Part shown: in pieces, positions 54,663 to 63,259 of the stretch
Layout: each line of letters opens with the position of its first letter
Position numbering within the stretch: the stretch's first letter is position 1
NCBI RefSeq assembly: GCF_014199445.1
Contig: NZ_JACIJS010000007.1
Location: forward strand, 214,130 to 278,129
Direction: 5' to 3'
Source: Rubricella aquisinus
GTDB lineage: Bacteria; Pseudomonadota; Alphaproteobacteria; Rhodobacterales; Rhodobacteraceae
Length of the DNA stretch: 64,000 bases
Made by a program: the position numbers and the translations under genes
Notes under the pieces: model-generated
Databases searched by the model: none
The model's input: the letters and a program-made list of their open reading frames with translations, nothing else
What the model was told of the DNA's origin: nothing

Positions 54663-56155
54663 TGAAACTCCACGCGCATGAGGCCGCCGCCCGCGCGCTG
54701 CGCAACGACACGCTTGGGAGCCTGCCCGAAGCGGTCGAGGTGCCGCGCTATGACCGGTCGGCGCTGACCCCCGGCATCGTGCATATCGGTGTCGGCAATT
54801 TTCATCGCGCGCATCAGGCGTGGTATCTGCACAAACTGATGCAGCAGGGGCTGGCTCAGGATTGGGCCATCATCGGGGCAGGGGTGCGACCGGGCGATGC
54901 GATGATGCGCGAAAAGCTTTTGGCGCAGGATTGCCTGACCACGCTCATTGAACTTGACCCTGATGGCACCTCCGTTGAGGTCATCGGCTCGATGATCGGT
55001 TTTGTGGAGGTGCATCCCCATAATCAGCCGCTGATCGCGGCCCTGACTGATCCGCGCATTCGCATCGTGTCGCTCACGGTGACGGAAGGCGGGTATTATC
55101 AGACGGCCACGGGCGCGCTTGATACCGATCACCCGGACATCCAGCACGATATCGTCCATCCCGACCGGCCCGTGACCGCATTTGGCGCGATGATCGCGGC
55201 CTATGCGGCGCGCCGTGCGGCAGGGCATCCGGCCTTTACCGGGCAATGCTGTGACAACCTTCAGGAAAACGGCGCGGTGCTGCGCCGGACGATCCTGTCT
55301 TTGGCGGAACGGATTGATCCCGATCTTGCCGCTTGGATTGAGCAGAACGCGTCCTTTCCAAATGCGATGGTCGATTGCATCGTGCCGGCAACCGGGCCGG
55401 CTGAGTTGTCTTTCGTGCAACAACTGGGCATCGCGGACGCGGCCCCTGTCACCCATGAGAACTACCGCAAATGGGTGATTGAGGACGCGTTCTGCGCGGG
55501 CCGCCCCCCATGGGAGGACGCGGGCGTCGTAATCACCGACGATGTGCACACGCATGAAAGCATGAAAATCCGCGTGCTCAATGCCGGGCATCAGGTGCTG
55601 GCCAATGCGGGCGAAATCCTTGGGCTGGAGACGATTGCCGATTGCATGGCCGACCCGCAGATCTCCGCGTTTTTCAACAAGGTGGAGACAGACGGCATCC
55701 TGCCACATGTCGATCCGGTGCCGGGGGTGACGACGCAAGACTACCTCGCTCTGATTGAGAAGCGGTTTGCCAATCCCCTGATCCGCGACACCACGCGGCG
55801 CGTTGCGTTCGATGGCTCGTCCCGGCATCCGGGCTTTCTTCTGCCAATCCTGCGCGAGGCGATTGCAGCCGGGCAATCCATCGACGGGCTTGCCTTGGTC
55901 GAGGCGCTTTGGGCACGGATGTGTGCAGGCACCCGCGAAACAGGCGATGTGATCGCGCCGAATGATCCGATGTGGACAGAGCTTCAGACGGTAGCACACG
56001 CAGCCCGGACGGACCCACAGGCATGGCTTCTTCAGGGCCATATATATGGCGATCTTGGGCAGGATGACCGGTTTGCCGCCTCCTTCGCCCGATGGCTGGA
56101 CATGCTCTGGGCCAAGGGCGTGCGCGCCACCTTGGCGACCTACTTGTCCGGGTGA
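54662..56155 (+). CDS. mtlK: Mannitol 2-dehydrogenase family protein
   Basis: A 497-residue long-chain polyol dehydrogenase. The N-terminal Rossmann region is HIGVGNFHRAHQAWYLHKLM; FTGQCCDNLQENGAVLRR, ENYRKWVIEDAFCAGRPPWEDAGVV and the catalytic-lysine region KIRVLNAGHQVLANAG follow. It oxidises D-mannitol to fructose with NAD. The ATG overlaps the SDR stop by one base. Symbol by analogy with Rhodobacter mtlK; arabitol and sorbitol are other possible substrates. Confidence 0.92.
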   Translation: MKLHAHEAAARALRNDTLGSLPEAVEVPRYDRSALTPGIVHIGVGNFHRAHQAWYLHKLMQQGLAQDWAIIGAGVRPGDAMMREKLLAQDCLTTLIELDPDGTSVEVIGSMIGFVEVHPHNQPLIAALTDPRIRIVSLTVTEGGYYQTATGALDTDHPDIQHDIVHPDRPVTAFGAMIAAYAARRAAGHPAFTGQCCDNLQENGAVLRRTILSLAERIDPDLAAWIEQNASFPNAMVDCIVPATGPAELSFVQQLGIADAAPVTHENYRKWVIEDAFCAGRPPWEDAGVVITDDVHTHESMKIRVLNAGHQVLANAGEILGLETIADCMADPQISAFFNKVETDGILPHVDPVPGVTTQDYLALIEKRFANPLIRDTTRRVAFDGSSRHPGFLLPILREAIAAGQSIDGLALVEALWARMCAGTRETGDVIAPNDPMWTELQTVAHAARTDPQAWLLQGHIYGDLGQDDRFAASFARWLDMLWAKGVRATLATYLSG

Positions 56156-56209
56156 CGCCACGCGCGCCTGCCCGCGAACCTCATACAAGACTTGCAGCAT
56201 CGGGACGGT

Positions 56210-56830
56210 ATGACCGTGACACAGCCATCCATTGAGACACTCCTTCAGGAGATCACCGCCAAGGACACAGGCACAGGCCGGGTGCTCGTGGCGATTGCCG
56301 GGGCGCCCGGCTCTGGCAAGACAACGCTTGCCGACACGTTGGCACAGCGCCTCGGGCCACAGGCGGCGGTCTTGCCGATGGACGGGTTTCACCTCGACAA
56401 CGCGGATTTGATCCCGCGCGGCCTTCTGGAGCGCAAAGGCGCGCCGGAGACATTCGACGCGGACGGGTTCATAGCCCTCATCCAGCGCCTGCGCACTGAG
56501 GATGACGTGTCCTATCCGACCTTCGACCGAAGCGCTGACCGCACCGTACCAAATGGCGGCCATATCGCGGCGGACACGCGGATTGTGGTCATTGAAGGCA
56601 ATTATCTGCTGCTGACCCTGCCGCCATGGCACGCATTGTCCGCGCTGTTCGACTTGACCATCCGGCTCGACGTCGATCACGCGGAACTGGAAAAGCGGCT
56701 GATTGCGCGCTGGCTCAGCTATGGCCTTTCCGCCGAGCAAGCCCGCGCACGGGCGCTTGGCAATGATATGCGGAATGTGCGGGTGGTGGAGGCAAACTCA
56801 TCCGCGCCCGATCTGGTGGTCCGACCATAG
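56210..56830 (+). CDS. Uridine kinase-like P-loop kinase, possibly fructokinase
   Basis: A 206-residue kinase of the uridine/pantothenate/phosphoribulokinase fold. P-loop GAPGSGKTT at residues 31-39, then LPMDGFHLDN with the catalytic Asp, RKGAPETFD, SYPTFDRS and EGNYLLLTLPPW. Last gene of the polyol operon, 54 bases after mtlK, with a GGGACGG ribosome site. Both dehydrogenases would release fructose, so phosphorylation of fructose (as proposed for FrcK-type kinases) is a fair guess. Nucleoside kinase activity is the alternative. Confidence 0.8.
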   Translation: MTVTQPSIETLLQEITAKDTGTGRVLVAIAGAPGSGKTTLADTLAQRLGPQAAVLPMDGFHLDNADLIPRGLLERKGAPETFDADGFIALIQRLRTEDDVSYPTFDRSADRTVPNGGHIAADTRIVVIEGNYLLLTLPPWHALSALFDLTIRLDVDHAELEKRLIARWLSYGLSAEQARARALGNDMRNVRVVEANSSAPDLVVRP

Positions 56831-57089
56831 CCGCGCAGGCGGGAGTTTCTCTTGATGAGGGTTTTGTTGTTGACACAGGCCCAGTCACCTAGTCGACCGC
56901 ACCCCTAGCCGCACCCGGTTTTATCGAAAACACTGTGCTTTGTGCGTTTAAGGTTTTCGTGTGCACCTTTCCTGGGATGGCGCAGCAAGATGGCATTTAC
57001 AAAAGATGCCAAGATGCAACGGCGCATCAACACTGTTCCGTCCAATGTCCAAAACCGGTTGTCACCTATCAGGTCTTCATCGCCGTGAG

Positions 57090-57179
57090 TGGCGGAGACG
57101 AAGGGATTCGAACCCTCGAAACGGTTGCCCGTTTACTCCCTTAGCAGGGGAGCGCCTTCGACCACTCGGCCACGTCTCC
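57090..57179 (-). tRNA. tRNA-Ser (anticodon GCT)
   Basis: Class II tRNA with long variable arm and encoded CCA on the minus strand. Acceptor GGAGACG/CGTCTCC, anticodon stem CTCCC/GGGAG around CTGCTAA, variable arm AACGGGCAACCGTT, T-arm with GGTTCGAATCC. Confidence 0.95.
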
Positions 57180-57249
57180 GCTGACGGGTCTACCGTCGAA
57201 TGGCGGATAAGTTCAAGCAGGTTTTTCGCCGTCGCGCGCGGCCACAGCC

Positions 57250-58527
57250 TTACCTGCTTTCGATGATCCGCGTGCTGGCCCAAAGCGTGCCGAGCTTCAG
57301 CATCAGCGGGATCACGATGACGCTCACAACAAGCGCAGGTTGGGTGAAGGCCGTGCCAGTGCCGCCGGGATCAACCCCGGCCCAATCCAGCAATGGCAAT
57401 CCGATCAGCATCGGGCCAAAGGTCGTCATCTTTTGACTGGCGTTCTTGCAGGCCCGCACGCGCCCGGCGAGGGGAGCGGCGTTGTCCTTTTGCGCCGTCG
57501 TGATCTCATCGGCGAGGAGCGCGTTGGGGATGACCGCATCCGCGGCGAGCGACGCGCCAAACAGGATCATGCCGATGGTAAACGGGATCATCGCGCCCGT
57601 GCCGATACACAAAAGTGCGAGGATCGCGATCCAGAGGCTGATCTGCCAAGTCCGCTTTCGCCCCAGCCGCTTCGCGCCCCACAGCACCAAGGGCAGGGCC
57701 AGCCCGGAGGCCAGAAATCCGATGAGGAAGAAGGGCGCGGCCCCCACCTCCGCCAGCACCCGAAACTCGACATAGAGCACGATCTGCGCACTGACAAAGG
57801 CGTTCGCCCCCATGCTCAACACGAACGCAAAGACAATGCGCCGGATCGGGGCGCGGCGCAGCACGGCGCGATAGGCGCGCAGGAGCCCTTCTGCTTTTGG
57901 CGGGGCGGTGTGGGCGCGCGGGGCGATGGGCAGGAATATCGGCACCAAAAGCACCATCATCAACCCCAGCATCCACGGGATCAGGGGCACAGCGTCGGAC
58001 GTGGTCAGGCCCAGTACCGTCGGGACCAGCGCGACCAGCAACACGCCGATCAACTGGCAAAGTGCCACGCCGGAGGAAAGGCGCACCCGCTCCGTCGCGG
58101 TCCGGCCCGTCTCCAGCGCGATGGAGGCAAAAGGAATGTCCAGCATGGTCCACGAGACATAATGGAGCAGAATCGCGGCAGACAGATAAATGAGGCCAAC
58201 CGGGGCAGGGGGATGGGTCAGCAGAAAGGATGCGATCAGAAGTGGGCCTAACGCTGCCAGCATCCATGGCACACGCGGGCCAAATCGGCTGCGCGTCCGG
58301 TCGCTCAAATGTCCCATCACGGGATCAAGCAGGATATCCACGACCCGCGCCATGGCAAAAACCAGCCCCACGACAGCAAGCCCCAACCCCATATCAAGCC
58401 CGAAATACTTGGGAAGGTAGAGCGCCACCGTCGTGCCCGGTATCGCCAGCAGCACCGCAGGCAGGCCCAGCCGGATGGCGCGCCGCATGGTGATCTCTGC
58501 CGTTTGGGCCTCAGTCTTTTGTGTCAC
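57250..58527 (-). CDS. MFS transporter, GPH sugar-symporter-like
   Basis: A 425-residue major facilitator with about 12 membrane segments. Early motifs (VVDILLDPVMGHLSDRTRSRFGPRVPWML) match the glycoside-pentoside-hexuronide:cation symporter group, which has this DPxxGxxSDRTxSRxGRRxP pattern. Substrate unknown, probably a glycoside or other sugar. I prefer GTG 58527 (VTQKTEAQTAEI); an ATG at 58488 is also possible, and the open frame extends to 58674. It is divergent from rnd. Confidence 0.87.
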   Translation of the reverse strand: MTQKTEAQTAEITMRRAIRLGLPAVLLAIPGTTVALYLPKYFGLDMGLGLAVVGLVFAMARVVDILLDPVMGHLSDRTRSRFGPRVPWMLAALGPLLIASFLLTHPPAPVGLIYLSAAILLHYVSWTMLDIPFASIALETGRTATERVRLSSGVALCQLIGVLLVALVPTVLGLTTSDAVPLIPWMLGLMMVLLVPIFLPIAPRAHTAPPKAEGLLRAYRAVLRRAPIRRIVFAFVLSMGANAFVSAQIVLYVEFRVLAEVGAAPFFLIGFLASGLALPLVLWGAKRLGRKRTWQISLWIAILALLCIGTGAMIPFTIGMILFGASLAADAVIPNALLADEITTAQKDNAAPLAGRVRACKNASQKMTTFGPMLIGLPLLDWAGVDPGGTGTAFTQPALVVSVIVIPLMLKLGTLWASTRIIESR

Positions 58528-58616
58528 GCGGTGCGGCCTGTTAAATGACGCGCAGCGGGCTTTTGCATTCCTTGCGCGGTTTCTGTAAGCGTATCTAAAC
58601 AACAGGGTGAAAGTGA

Positions 58617-59777
58617 ATGCTCGAAATATCGACCACGGACGCGCTTGCCGCGTTTTGTTCCCGTGCAAAGGCACATTCTTTTGTCACTGTTGATACCGAA
58701 TTTCTGAGAGAGCGGACGTATTACGCGCAGCTTTGCCTCGTGCAAATGGCGCTGCCGGAAGAGGGCGATGACGCGGGCGCGCTGATTGATACACTGGCCG
58801 ATGGCCTTGATCTTGGCCCCCTTTTCGATCTGATGGCGGACCCGTCAGTGGTAAAAGTGTTTCACGCCGCGCGTCAGGATCTGGAGATTTTCTGGACCAT
58901 GGGGCGTGTGATCCCGGAGCCATTGTTTGACACGCAAGTCGCCGCGATGGTGTGCGGATACGGGGAGCAGGTCGGCTATGAAACGCTGGTGCGCAAGATT
59001 GCCAAGGCCGATCTTGATAAATCGAGCCGGTTCACTGACTGGTCCCGCCGCCCGCTTTCGGCCAAGCAGAAAACCTATGCGCTCGCGGATGTGACCCATT
59101 TGCGCGACATCTATCTGACGCTGAAAAAGCGGCTGGATGAAACCGGGCGTCAGCCATGGGTGGAGGAGGAGATGAGCATTCTGCGCTCCCCATCCACCTA
59201 CGAGGTCAAGCCCGAGGACGCGTGGCAGCGGCTCAAGACCCGCACCACCTCTGGCCGTTTTCTGGCGATCGTGCGCGAACTTGCGCAGTGGCGGGAGAGT
59301 GAGGCGCAATCACGCGACGTGCCCCGCAATCGCCTGATCAAGGATGATGCGCTCTTGGAGGTTGCCTCCAACCGCCCCCGCAGCGTCGAGGATCTCAACA
59401 AATCGCGCCTGTTGTTGCGCGAAGCCCGTAAAGGTCCGGCGGCGGAGGCGATTCTCGCCGCCGTGCAACGTGGTATCGACTGCCCCGATGACGCGCTGCC
59501 GCGCGTGCAGGCCCAAAAACGCCAAGCCCCGATCAGCCCGGCACTCAGTGATCTGTTGCGGGTGTTGCTCAAGGCCAAATCGGAACGCGCAGGCGTGGCG
59601 CAAAAGCTGATTGCGACCAGTGCCGACCTTGATGCACTCGCGTCAGAGCCTGAGGGCGATCATCTGGTGCTCAAAGGCTGGCGGCGTGACATTTTCGGGG
59701 CGGATGCGCTTGACCTTATCGCGGGGAATATTGCCCTTGGGGTCAAGGGCAACACGATCAAGATCATTCGCAGTTGA
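58617..59777 (+). CDS. rnd: Ribonuclease D
   Basis: A 386-residue 3'-5' exoribonuclease acting on tRNA and other RNA ends. DEDD-type exonuclease motifs: VDTEFLRERTYYAQLCLVQ (exo I), KVFHAARQDLEIF (exo II) and LADVTHLRDIYL (exo III). A HRDC domain follows (about residues 205-280: FLAIVRELAQWRESEAQSRDVPRNRLIKDDALLEVA). Standard length. Stands alone between an MFS gene and a lipoprotein gene. Confidence 0.95.
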   Translation: MLEISTTDALAAFCSRAKAHSFVTVDTEFLRERTYYAQLCLVQMALPEEGDDAGALIDTLADGLDLGPLFDLMADPSVVKVFHAARQDLEIFWTMGRVIPEPLFDTQVAAMVCGYGEQVGYETLVRKIAKADLDKSSRFTDWSRRPLSAKQKTYALADVTHLRDIYLTLKKRLDETGRQPWVEEEMSILRSPSTYEVKPEDAWQRLKTRTTSGRFLAIVRELAQWRESEAQSRDVPRNRLIKDDALLEVASNRPRSVEDLNKSRLLLREARKGPAAEAILAAVQRGIDCPDDALPRVQAQKRQAPISPALSDLLRVLLKAKSERAGVAQKLIATSADLDALASEPEGDHLVLKGWRRDIFGADALDLIAGNIALGVKGNTIKIIRS

Positions 59778-60173
59778 TCAGTTGGCGCCCGGTAGCGTCG
59801 CGCCGGATTGGCCATTCGCGCCCCGCACCAGAACCGAGGACATGCCGAGGATCGTCTGCGGATCCACAATCGTGACACCAGTAATATTGATCGGCCCGCG
59901 ATTGCCCAATGGCTCCCCGCGCCGCTCCACGGTGAAGTCATAGATCAGCGTGTCACCGCGTTGCCCGGCGGGCAGGAGCGTGGGCGAATGGCTGCCATTA
60001 TGCCCGTCGCGCGCGATCGCGGTGATCATCACGCCATCCACCATTTGCCCGACACTGACAGAGAGCACTTCGCCGACCAGCGATGTCTCGATTGTCGGGG
60101 CGGCGCTGACCTCCTCATCGGCGGAACAGGCGGCCACTGTAAGGGCAAGCAGGGCGAGGGCGGCAAAACGCAT
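59778..60173 (-). CDS. Hypothetical lipoprotein
   Basis: A 131-residue lipoprotein: signal peptide MRFAALALLALTVAAC with a lipobox and lipid-anchored Cys16, followed by a beta-rich domain (IETSLVGEVLSVSVGQMVDGVMITAI, GDTLIYDFTVERRGEPLGN). No family recognised. It probably sits in the inner or outer membrane facing the periplasm. Its stop abuts that of rnd. The ATG at 60173 was chosen for the clean signal peptide. Confidence 0.75.
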   Translation of the reverse strand: MRFAALALLALTVAACSADEEVSAAPTIETSLVGEVLSVSVGQMVDGVMITAIARDGHNGSHSPTLLPAGQRGDTLIYDFTVERRGEPLGNRGPINITGVTIVDPQTILGMSSVLVRGANGQSGATLPGAN

Positions 60174-60343
60174 GGGACACTCCATCCTTAATCTGGGCGC
60201 GACGCTACCTTGACGCGCGGGCCACGACAACCACCCAACGCGCAAGCCGTTCGCAATTGCAAACGTATGCAGGCGGACGATGGGTGGACGGCACCCCCTA
60301 ACTGCCATAAATCACACCTAACTCAGCAGATGAGAGCGCAAAA

Positions 60344-60772
60344 ATGCCGTCGGACGCCTTTGAAGACCTCGTAGATACGTTTGAATTTCTCAATGATTGG
60401 GAGGACCGCTATGCCCATGTCATTGAGATGGGAAAAGCTCTGCCGCCGATCAGTGAGGCGGAACGCTCCGCGATGACGAAGGTTGATGGCTGCGCAAGTC
60501 AGGTGTGGCTGGTGCCTGAAGTGTCCGGCTCGGGCGCTGATGCTGTTGTCACATTTCGCGGGGATTCGGATGCGCTGATCGTCAAAGGGCTGATCGCGAT
60601 CCTGATCACGCTGCAATCGGGCCGCCCCGCCGCGGATATTGCCAAGACTGACGCGCAGGCCGAATTCGCGCGGCTTGGCCTTGATAAACATCTCTCTGCG
60701 CAGCGCTCCAACGGGCTGCGCGCCATGATCGACCGCGTCGATCAAATTGCCAAGGCCGCCTTGGCCAACTGA
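60344..60772 (+). CDS. sufE: SufE family sulfur acceptor
   Basis: A 142-residue protein that accepts sulfur from the SufS cysteine desulfurase for iron-sulfur cluster assembly. The active Cys50 lies in KVDGCASQVWLVPE; VTFRGDSDALIVKGLIAILI and LSAQRSNGLRAMIDRVDQIA are typical. The suf gene cluster is not nearby. Followed 18 bases later by the homocysteine methyltransferase gene. Confidence 0.94.
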   Translation: MPSDAFEDLVDTFEFLNDWEDRYAHVIEMGKALPPISEAERSAMTKVDGCASQVWLVPEVSGSGADAVVTFRGDSDALIVKGLIAILITLQSGRPAADIAKTDAQAEFARLGLDKHLSAQRSNGLRAMIDRVDQIAKAALAN

Positions 60773-60790
60773 CCTTAGTAAAGGGCGCAC

Positions 60791-61810
60791 ATGTCGAATG
60801 CTCTGACCGACCTTCTTTCCCAGCGCGATTGGCTGCTTGCCGATGGGGCGACGGGGACCAACCTGTTCAATATGGGTTTGTCGAGCGGCGAGCCGCCCGA
60901 GTTGTGGAATGTGGATGAGCCGGACAAAATCCGCGCGCTCTATCGCGGGGCGGTTGAAGCGGGCTCTGATATTTTCCTGACCAATTCCTTTGGCGGGAAC
61001 GCCTCCCGCCTGAAGCTGCACAATGCCGAATCCCGCGTGCGCGAGCTGAACCGCGTTGCCGCAGAATTGGCGCGCGAAGTGGCCGATGCGTCGGGGCGCA
61101 AAATCATCGTGGCAGGCTCCATGGGTCCAACGGGTGAGATTATGGAGCCGGTCGGCACACTCAGCCATGCCGATGCTGTCGATATGTTCGAGGAGGCAGG
61201 CGCCGGGCTTCTGGAAGGGGGCGCGGACGTTCTGTGGCTCGAAACGATCTCCGCCGAAGAAGAGATGGTTGCCGCCGCCGAGGCCATGCAGCGGCTCAAC
61301 GCCCCATGGTGTGGCACGATGAGCTTTGACACTGCGGGCCGCACCATGATGGGCGTGACCTCCACCCGGCTTGCCGCCTTCATGGAGGGGCTGCCCAACC
61401 CGCCCATAGCCTTTGGCGCGAATTGTGGTGTGGGGGCCTCTGATCTGTTGCGAACGATGATCGGTGTGCGTGAGGCCACCGAAACCGGCACCCTGATCGC
61501 CAAGGGCAATGCGGGCATTCCTAAATATGTCGAAGGTCATATCCATTATGACGGCACGCCGGAATTGATGGCGGTCTACGCCGTGCTGGCCCGCGATTGC
61601 GGGGCGAAGATTATAGGTGGCTGTTGCGGGACGATGCCAGAGCATCTCAGCGCCATGCGCGCCGCGCTGGAGACAACCCCTCCCGGCCCGAAGCCGTCTC
61701 TTGAGGAGATTTCGGAAAAGCTGGGTGGCTTCTCCTCCGCCTCCGATGGGGCCACGGACGCGGAAGGCACCGCCGCACCTCAGCGACAACGCCGCAGGCG
61801 CCGGGGATAG
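60791..61810 (+). CDS. Betaine/homocysteine S-methyltransferase domain protein (split methionine synthase part)
   Basis: A 339-residue pterin-independent homocysteine methyltransferase domain. Seen: DGATGTNLFNMGL at the start, a zinc-binding Cys in GANCGVGASDLL near residue 212 and the Cys pair GGCCGT near 276-281. In its standard form this is the MetH N-terminal half or BHMT. The next gene encodes a corrinoid protein, so the pair probably transfers a methyl group from cobalamin to homocysteine, giving methionine. The C-terminus has a basic tail (RQRRRRRRG). Rhodobacterales are known to split MetH into separate proteins. Confidence 0.87.
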   Translation: MSNALTDLLSQRDWLLADGATGTNLFNMGLSSGEPPELWNVDEPDKIRALYRGAVEAGSDIFLTNSFGGNASRLKLHNAESRVRELNRVAAELAREVADASGRKIIVAGSMGPTGEIMEPVGTLSHADAVDMFEEAGAGLLEGGADVLWLETISAEEEMVAAAEAMQRLNAPWCGTMSFDTAGRTMMGVTSTRLAAFMEGLPNPPIAFGANCGVGASDLLRTMIGVREATETGTLIAKGNAGIPKYVEGHIHYDGTPELMAVYAVLARDCGAKIIGGCCGTMPEHLSAMRAALETTPPGPKPSLEEISEKLGGFSSASDGATDAEGTAAPQRQRRRRRG

Positions 61811-61956
61811 GGCAATTGTGCCGATTTAATCAATTCGGTCGCTGAGCGGCGTAAGCATGTCGCGTTTTGCCGCTTTAATCCCGCTGCAAATTGCGTATCT
61901 GTGAAAGAGTATTGGCTGACTTGGGCAACGCGCCCATAGGGTACAGGGAACACGCT

Positions 61957-62661
61957 ATGGCTGACGAGGACGATGAGATCATCCTGTCCGAACTGAGTGA
62001 TGAGGATCTTGTTCTGCAAATGCAGGACGATCTTTATGACGGTATGAAGGAAGAGATCGAGGAGGGCACGCGCATCCTGCTTGATCGTGGGTGGGAGCCG
62101 TATAGGGTTCTGACCGAGCCGCTGGTTGGCGGCATGACCATCGTTGGCCATGATTTCCGCGATGGCATCCTGTTCGTGCCTGAGGTGTTGCTTGCCGCGA
62201 ATGCGATGAAAGCGGGCATGGCGATCCTCAAGCCGCTGCTTGCCGAAACTGGCGCGCCGCGCATGGGTAAAATGGTGATCGGCACCGTGAAGGGCGATAT
62301 CCATGACATCGGCAAGAACCTCGTGTCGATGATGATGGAAGGCGCGGGCTTTGAGGTTATCGATCTGGGCATCAACAACCCGGTTGAGAACTATATCGAA
62401 GCAATTGAGAAGGAAGAGGCCGATATCCTTGGCATGTCGGCCCTCCTGACCACCACGATGCCCTATATGAAAGTCGTGATCGACACGATGATCGAAAAGG
62501 GGATGCGCGACGATTACGTCGTCCTTGTGGGCGGTGCCCCCCTCAATGAGGAATTCGGCAAAGCAATCGGCGCGGACGCCTATTGCCGCGACGCTGCCGT
62601 GGCAGTGGAAACCGCAAAAAGCTACATGGCGCGAAAGCACAATCAGGTGGCCCACGCCTGA
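61957..62661 (+). CDS. Corrinoid-binding protein (methionine synthase B12 domain type)
   Basis: A 234-residue cobalamin protein: helical cap (about 15-95, with the EEGTRILLDRGWEPYRVLTEPLVGGM segment) and the Rossmann-like B12 domain. The lower-ligand motif DxHxxG is at Asp114-Ile-His116-Asp-Ile-Gly119 (GTVKGDIHDIGKNLV), with GMSALLTTTMPYM and LVGGAPLNEEF after it. It carries a methyl group to the homocysteine methyltransferase encoded upstream. Start chosen at ATG 61957 with AGGG upstream; an in-frame upstream start at 61891 is less likely. A GGGCGCACC hairpin follows the gene. Confidence 0.93.
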   Translation: MADEDDEIILSELSDEDLVLQMQDDLYDGMKEEIEEGTRILLDRGWEPYRVLTEPLVGGMTIVGHDFRDGILFVPEVLLAANAMKAGMAILKPLLAETGAPRMGKMVIGTVKGDIHDIGKNLVSMMMEGAGFEVIDLGINNPVENYIEAIEKEEADILGMSALLTTTMPYMKVVIDTMIEKGMRDDYVVLVGGAPLNEEFGKAIGADAYCRDAAVAVETAKSYMARKHNQVAHA

Positions 62662-62679
62662 TCCTTGAGGATCGGTTTC

Positions 62680-62715
62680 GGGCGCACCACCTGCTAGAGA
62701 AAGGGAGGTGCGCCC
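62680..62715 (+). promoter_or_regulatory. Hairpin enclosing the ribosome site of the next gene
   Basis: GGGCGCACC (62680-62688) pairs perfectly with GGTGCGCCC (62707-62715), nine base pairs with an 18-base loop. The 3' arm contains most of the GGGAGGTG ribosome site of the membrane protein gene starting at 62716. It may lower translation of that gene or act as a weak terminator for the corrinoid gene. Confidence 0.45.
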
Positions 62716-62934
62716 ATGAAACTGGACACTTTCGTGCTGATCGTCGTGGCGGTCGCGGCGGCGCTTATGGCGTGTCTCTACATAATTGGCCTCATGATCG
62801 GTTTTGCTATGGCAGGGCCGGTGATGCTGTTTGTCTTGGTCCCCGTAGGCATCGCGGCCTATGTGATCGCGCGTGTCATCACGGAACGGCTCAATGAAGC
62901 GAAGGACGATCCCTATGACGATGTCGAATATTGA
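62716..62934 (+). CDS. Small membrane protein between corrinoid and YbjQ genes
   Basis: A 72-residue protein with two membrane segments (about 6-27 and 32-53: FVLIVVAVAAALMACLYIIGLM; GPVMLFVLVPVGIAAYVIARVI) and a charged acidic C-terminus (NEAKDDPYDDVEY), probably cytoplasmic. Family unknown. It overlaps the YbjQ gene by 20 bases in a different frame, so their translation may be coupled. Its ribosome site lies in a hairpin. Confidence 0.75.
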   Translation: MKLDTFVLIVVAVAAALMACLYIIGLMIGFAMAGPVMLFVLVPVGIAAYVIARVITERLNEAKDDPYDDVEY

Positions 62935-63259
62935 CCGGGCGCTCGTGGTGACAACGGCCACCATTCCTGGGCGGGAGGTGGTGACGACACTTGGCATCGC
63001 GCGCGGCTCCTCGATCCGCACGAAACATGTTGGCACCGATATCGTCGCCGCGCTGCGGTCCCTCGTGGGCGGGGAGGTCAAAGGGTACTCTGCCATGATG
63101 GGGGCCGCGCGGGAGCAGGCCTTTGACCGGATGTGCGCGGAGGCTGAGGCACTGGGCGCGGATGCGATTGTGGAGGTGCGCTTCGCAACAGCGATGGTGA
63201 TGCAGGGCGCGTCGGAGGTTTTGGCCTATGGCACGGCTGTCCGGCTCAATCCCCGATGA
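62915..63259 (+). CDS. YbjQ family heavy-metal-binding-like protein
   Basis: A 114-residue YbjQ-like (UPF0145/DUF74) protein. Family signatures: ALVVTTATIPGREVVTTLGIARGSSIRTKHVGTDIVAALRSLVGGEVKGYSAMMGAAREQAFDRM, AEALGADAIVEVRFATAMV and GASEVLAYGTAV. Members form pentameric rings of unknown function. Start taken at ATG 62915 in the overlap with the membrane protein gene. The stop overlaps the DUF1638 start (ATGA). Confidence 0.85.
   Translation: MTMSNIDRALVVTTATIPGREVVTTLGIARGSSIRTKHVGTDIVAALRSLVGGEVKGYSAMMGAAREQAFDRMCAEAEALGADAIVEVRFATAMVMQGASEVLAYGTAVRLNPR

Noticed and set aside
54629..56740. 703-codon minus-strand open frame opposite mtlK and the kinase gene
   Set aside because: Spans two clear plus-strand genes and has shadow composition.
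60773..60790. Cobalamin or SAM riboswitch before the methyltransferase genes
   Set aside because: The gap is 18 bases, and the 170-base gap before sufE shows no such structure.
62915..63259. YbjQ protein as a metal-resistance gene
   Set aside because: The heavy-metal-binding label of the family is not backed by Cys or His motifs here, so no metal role is claimed.
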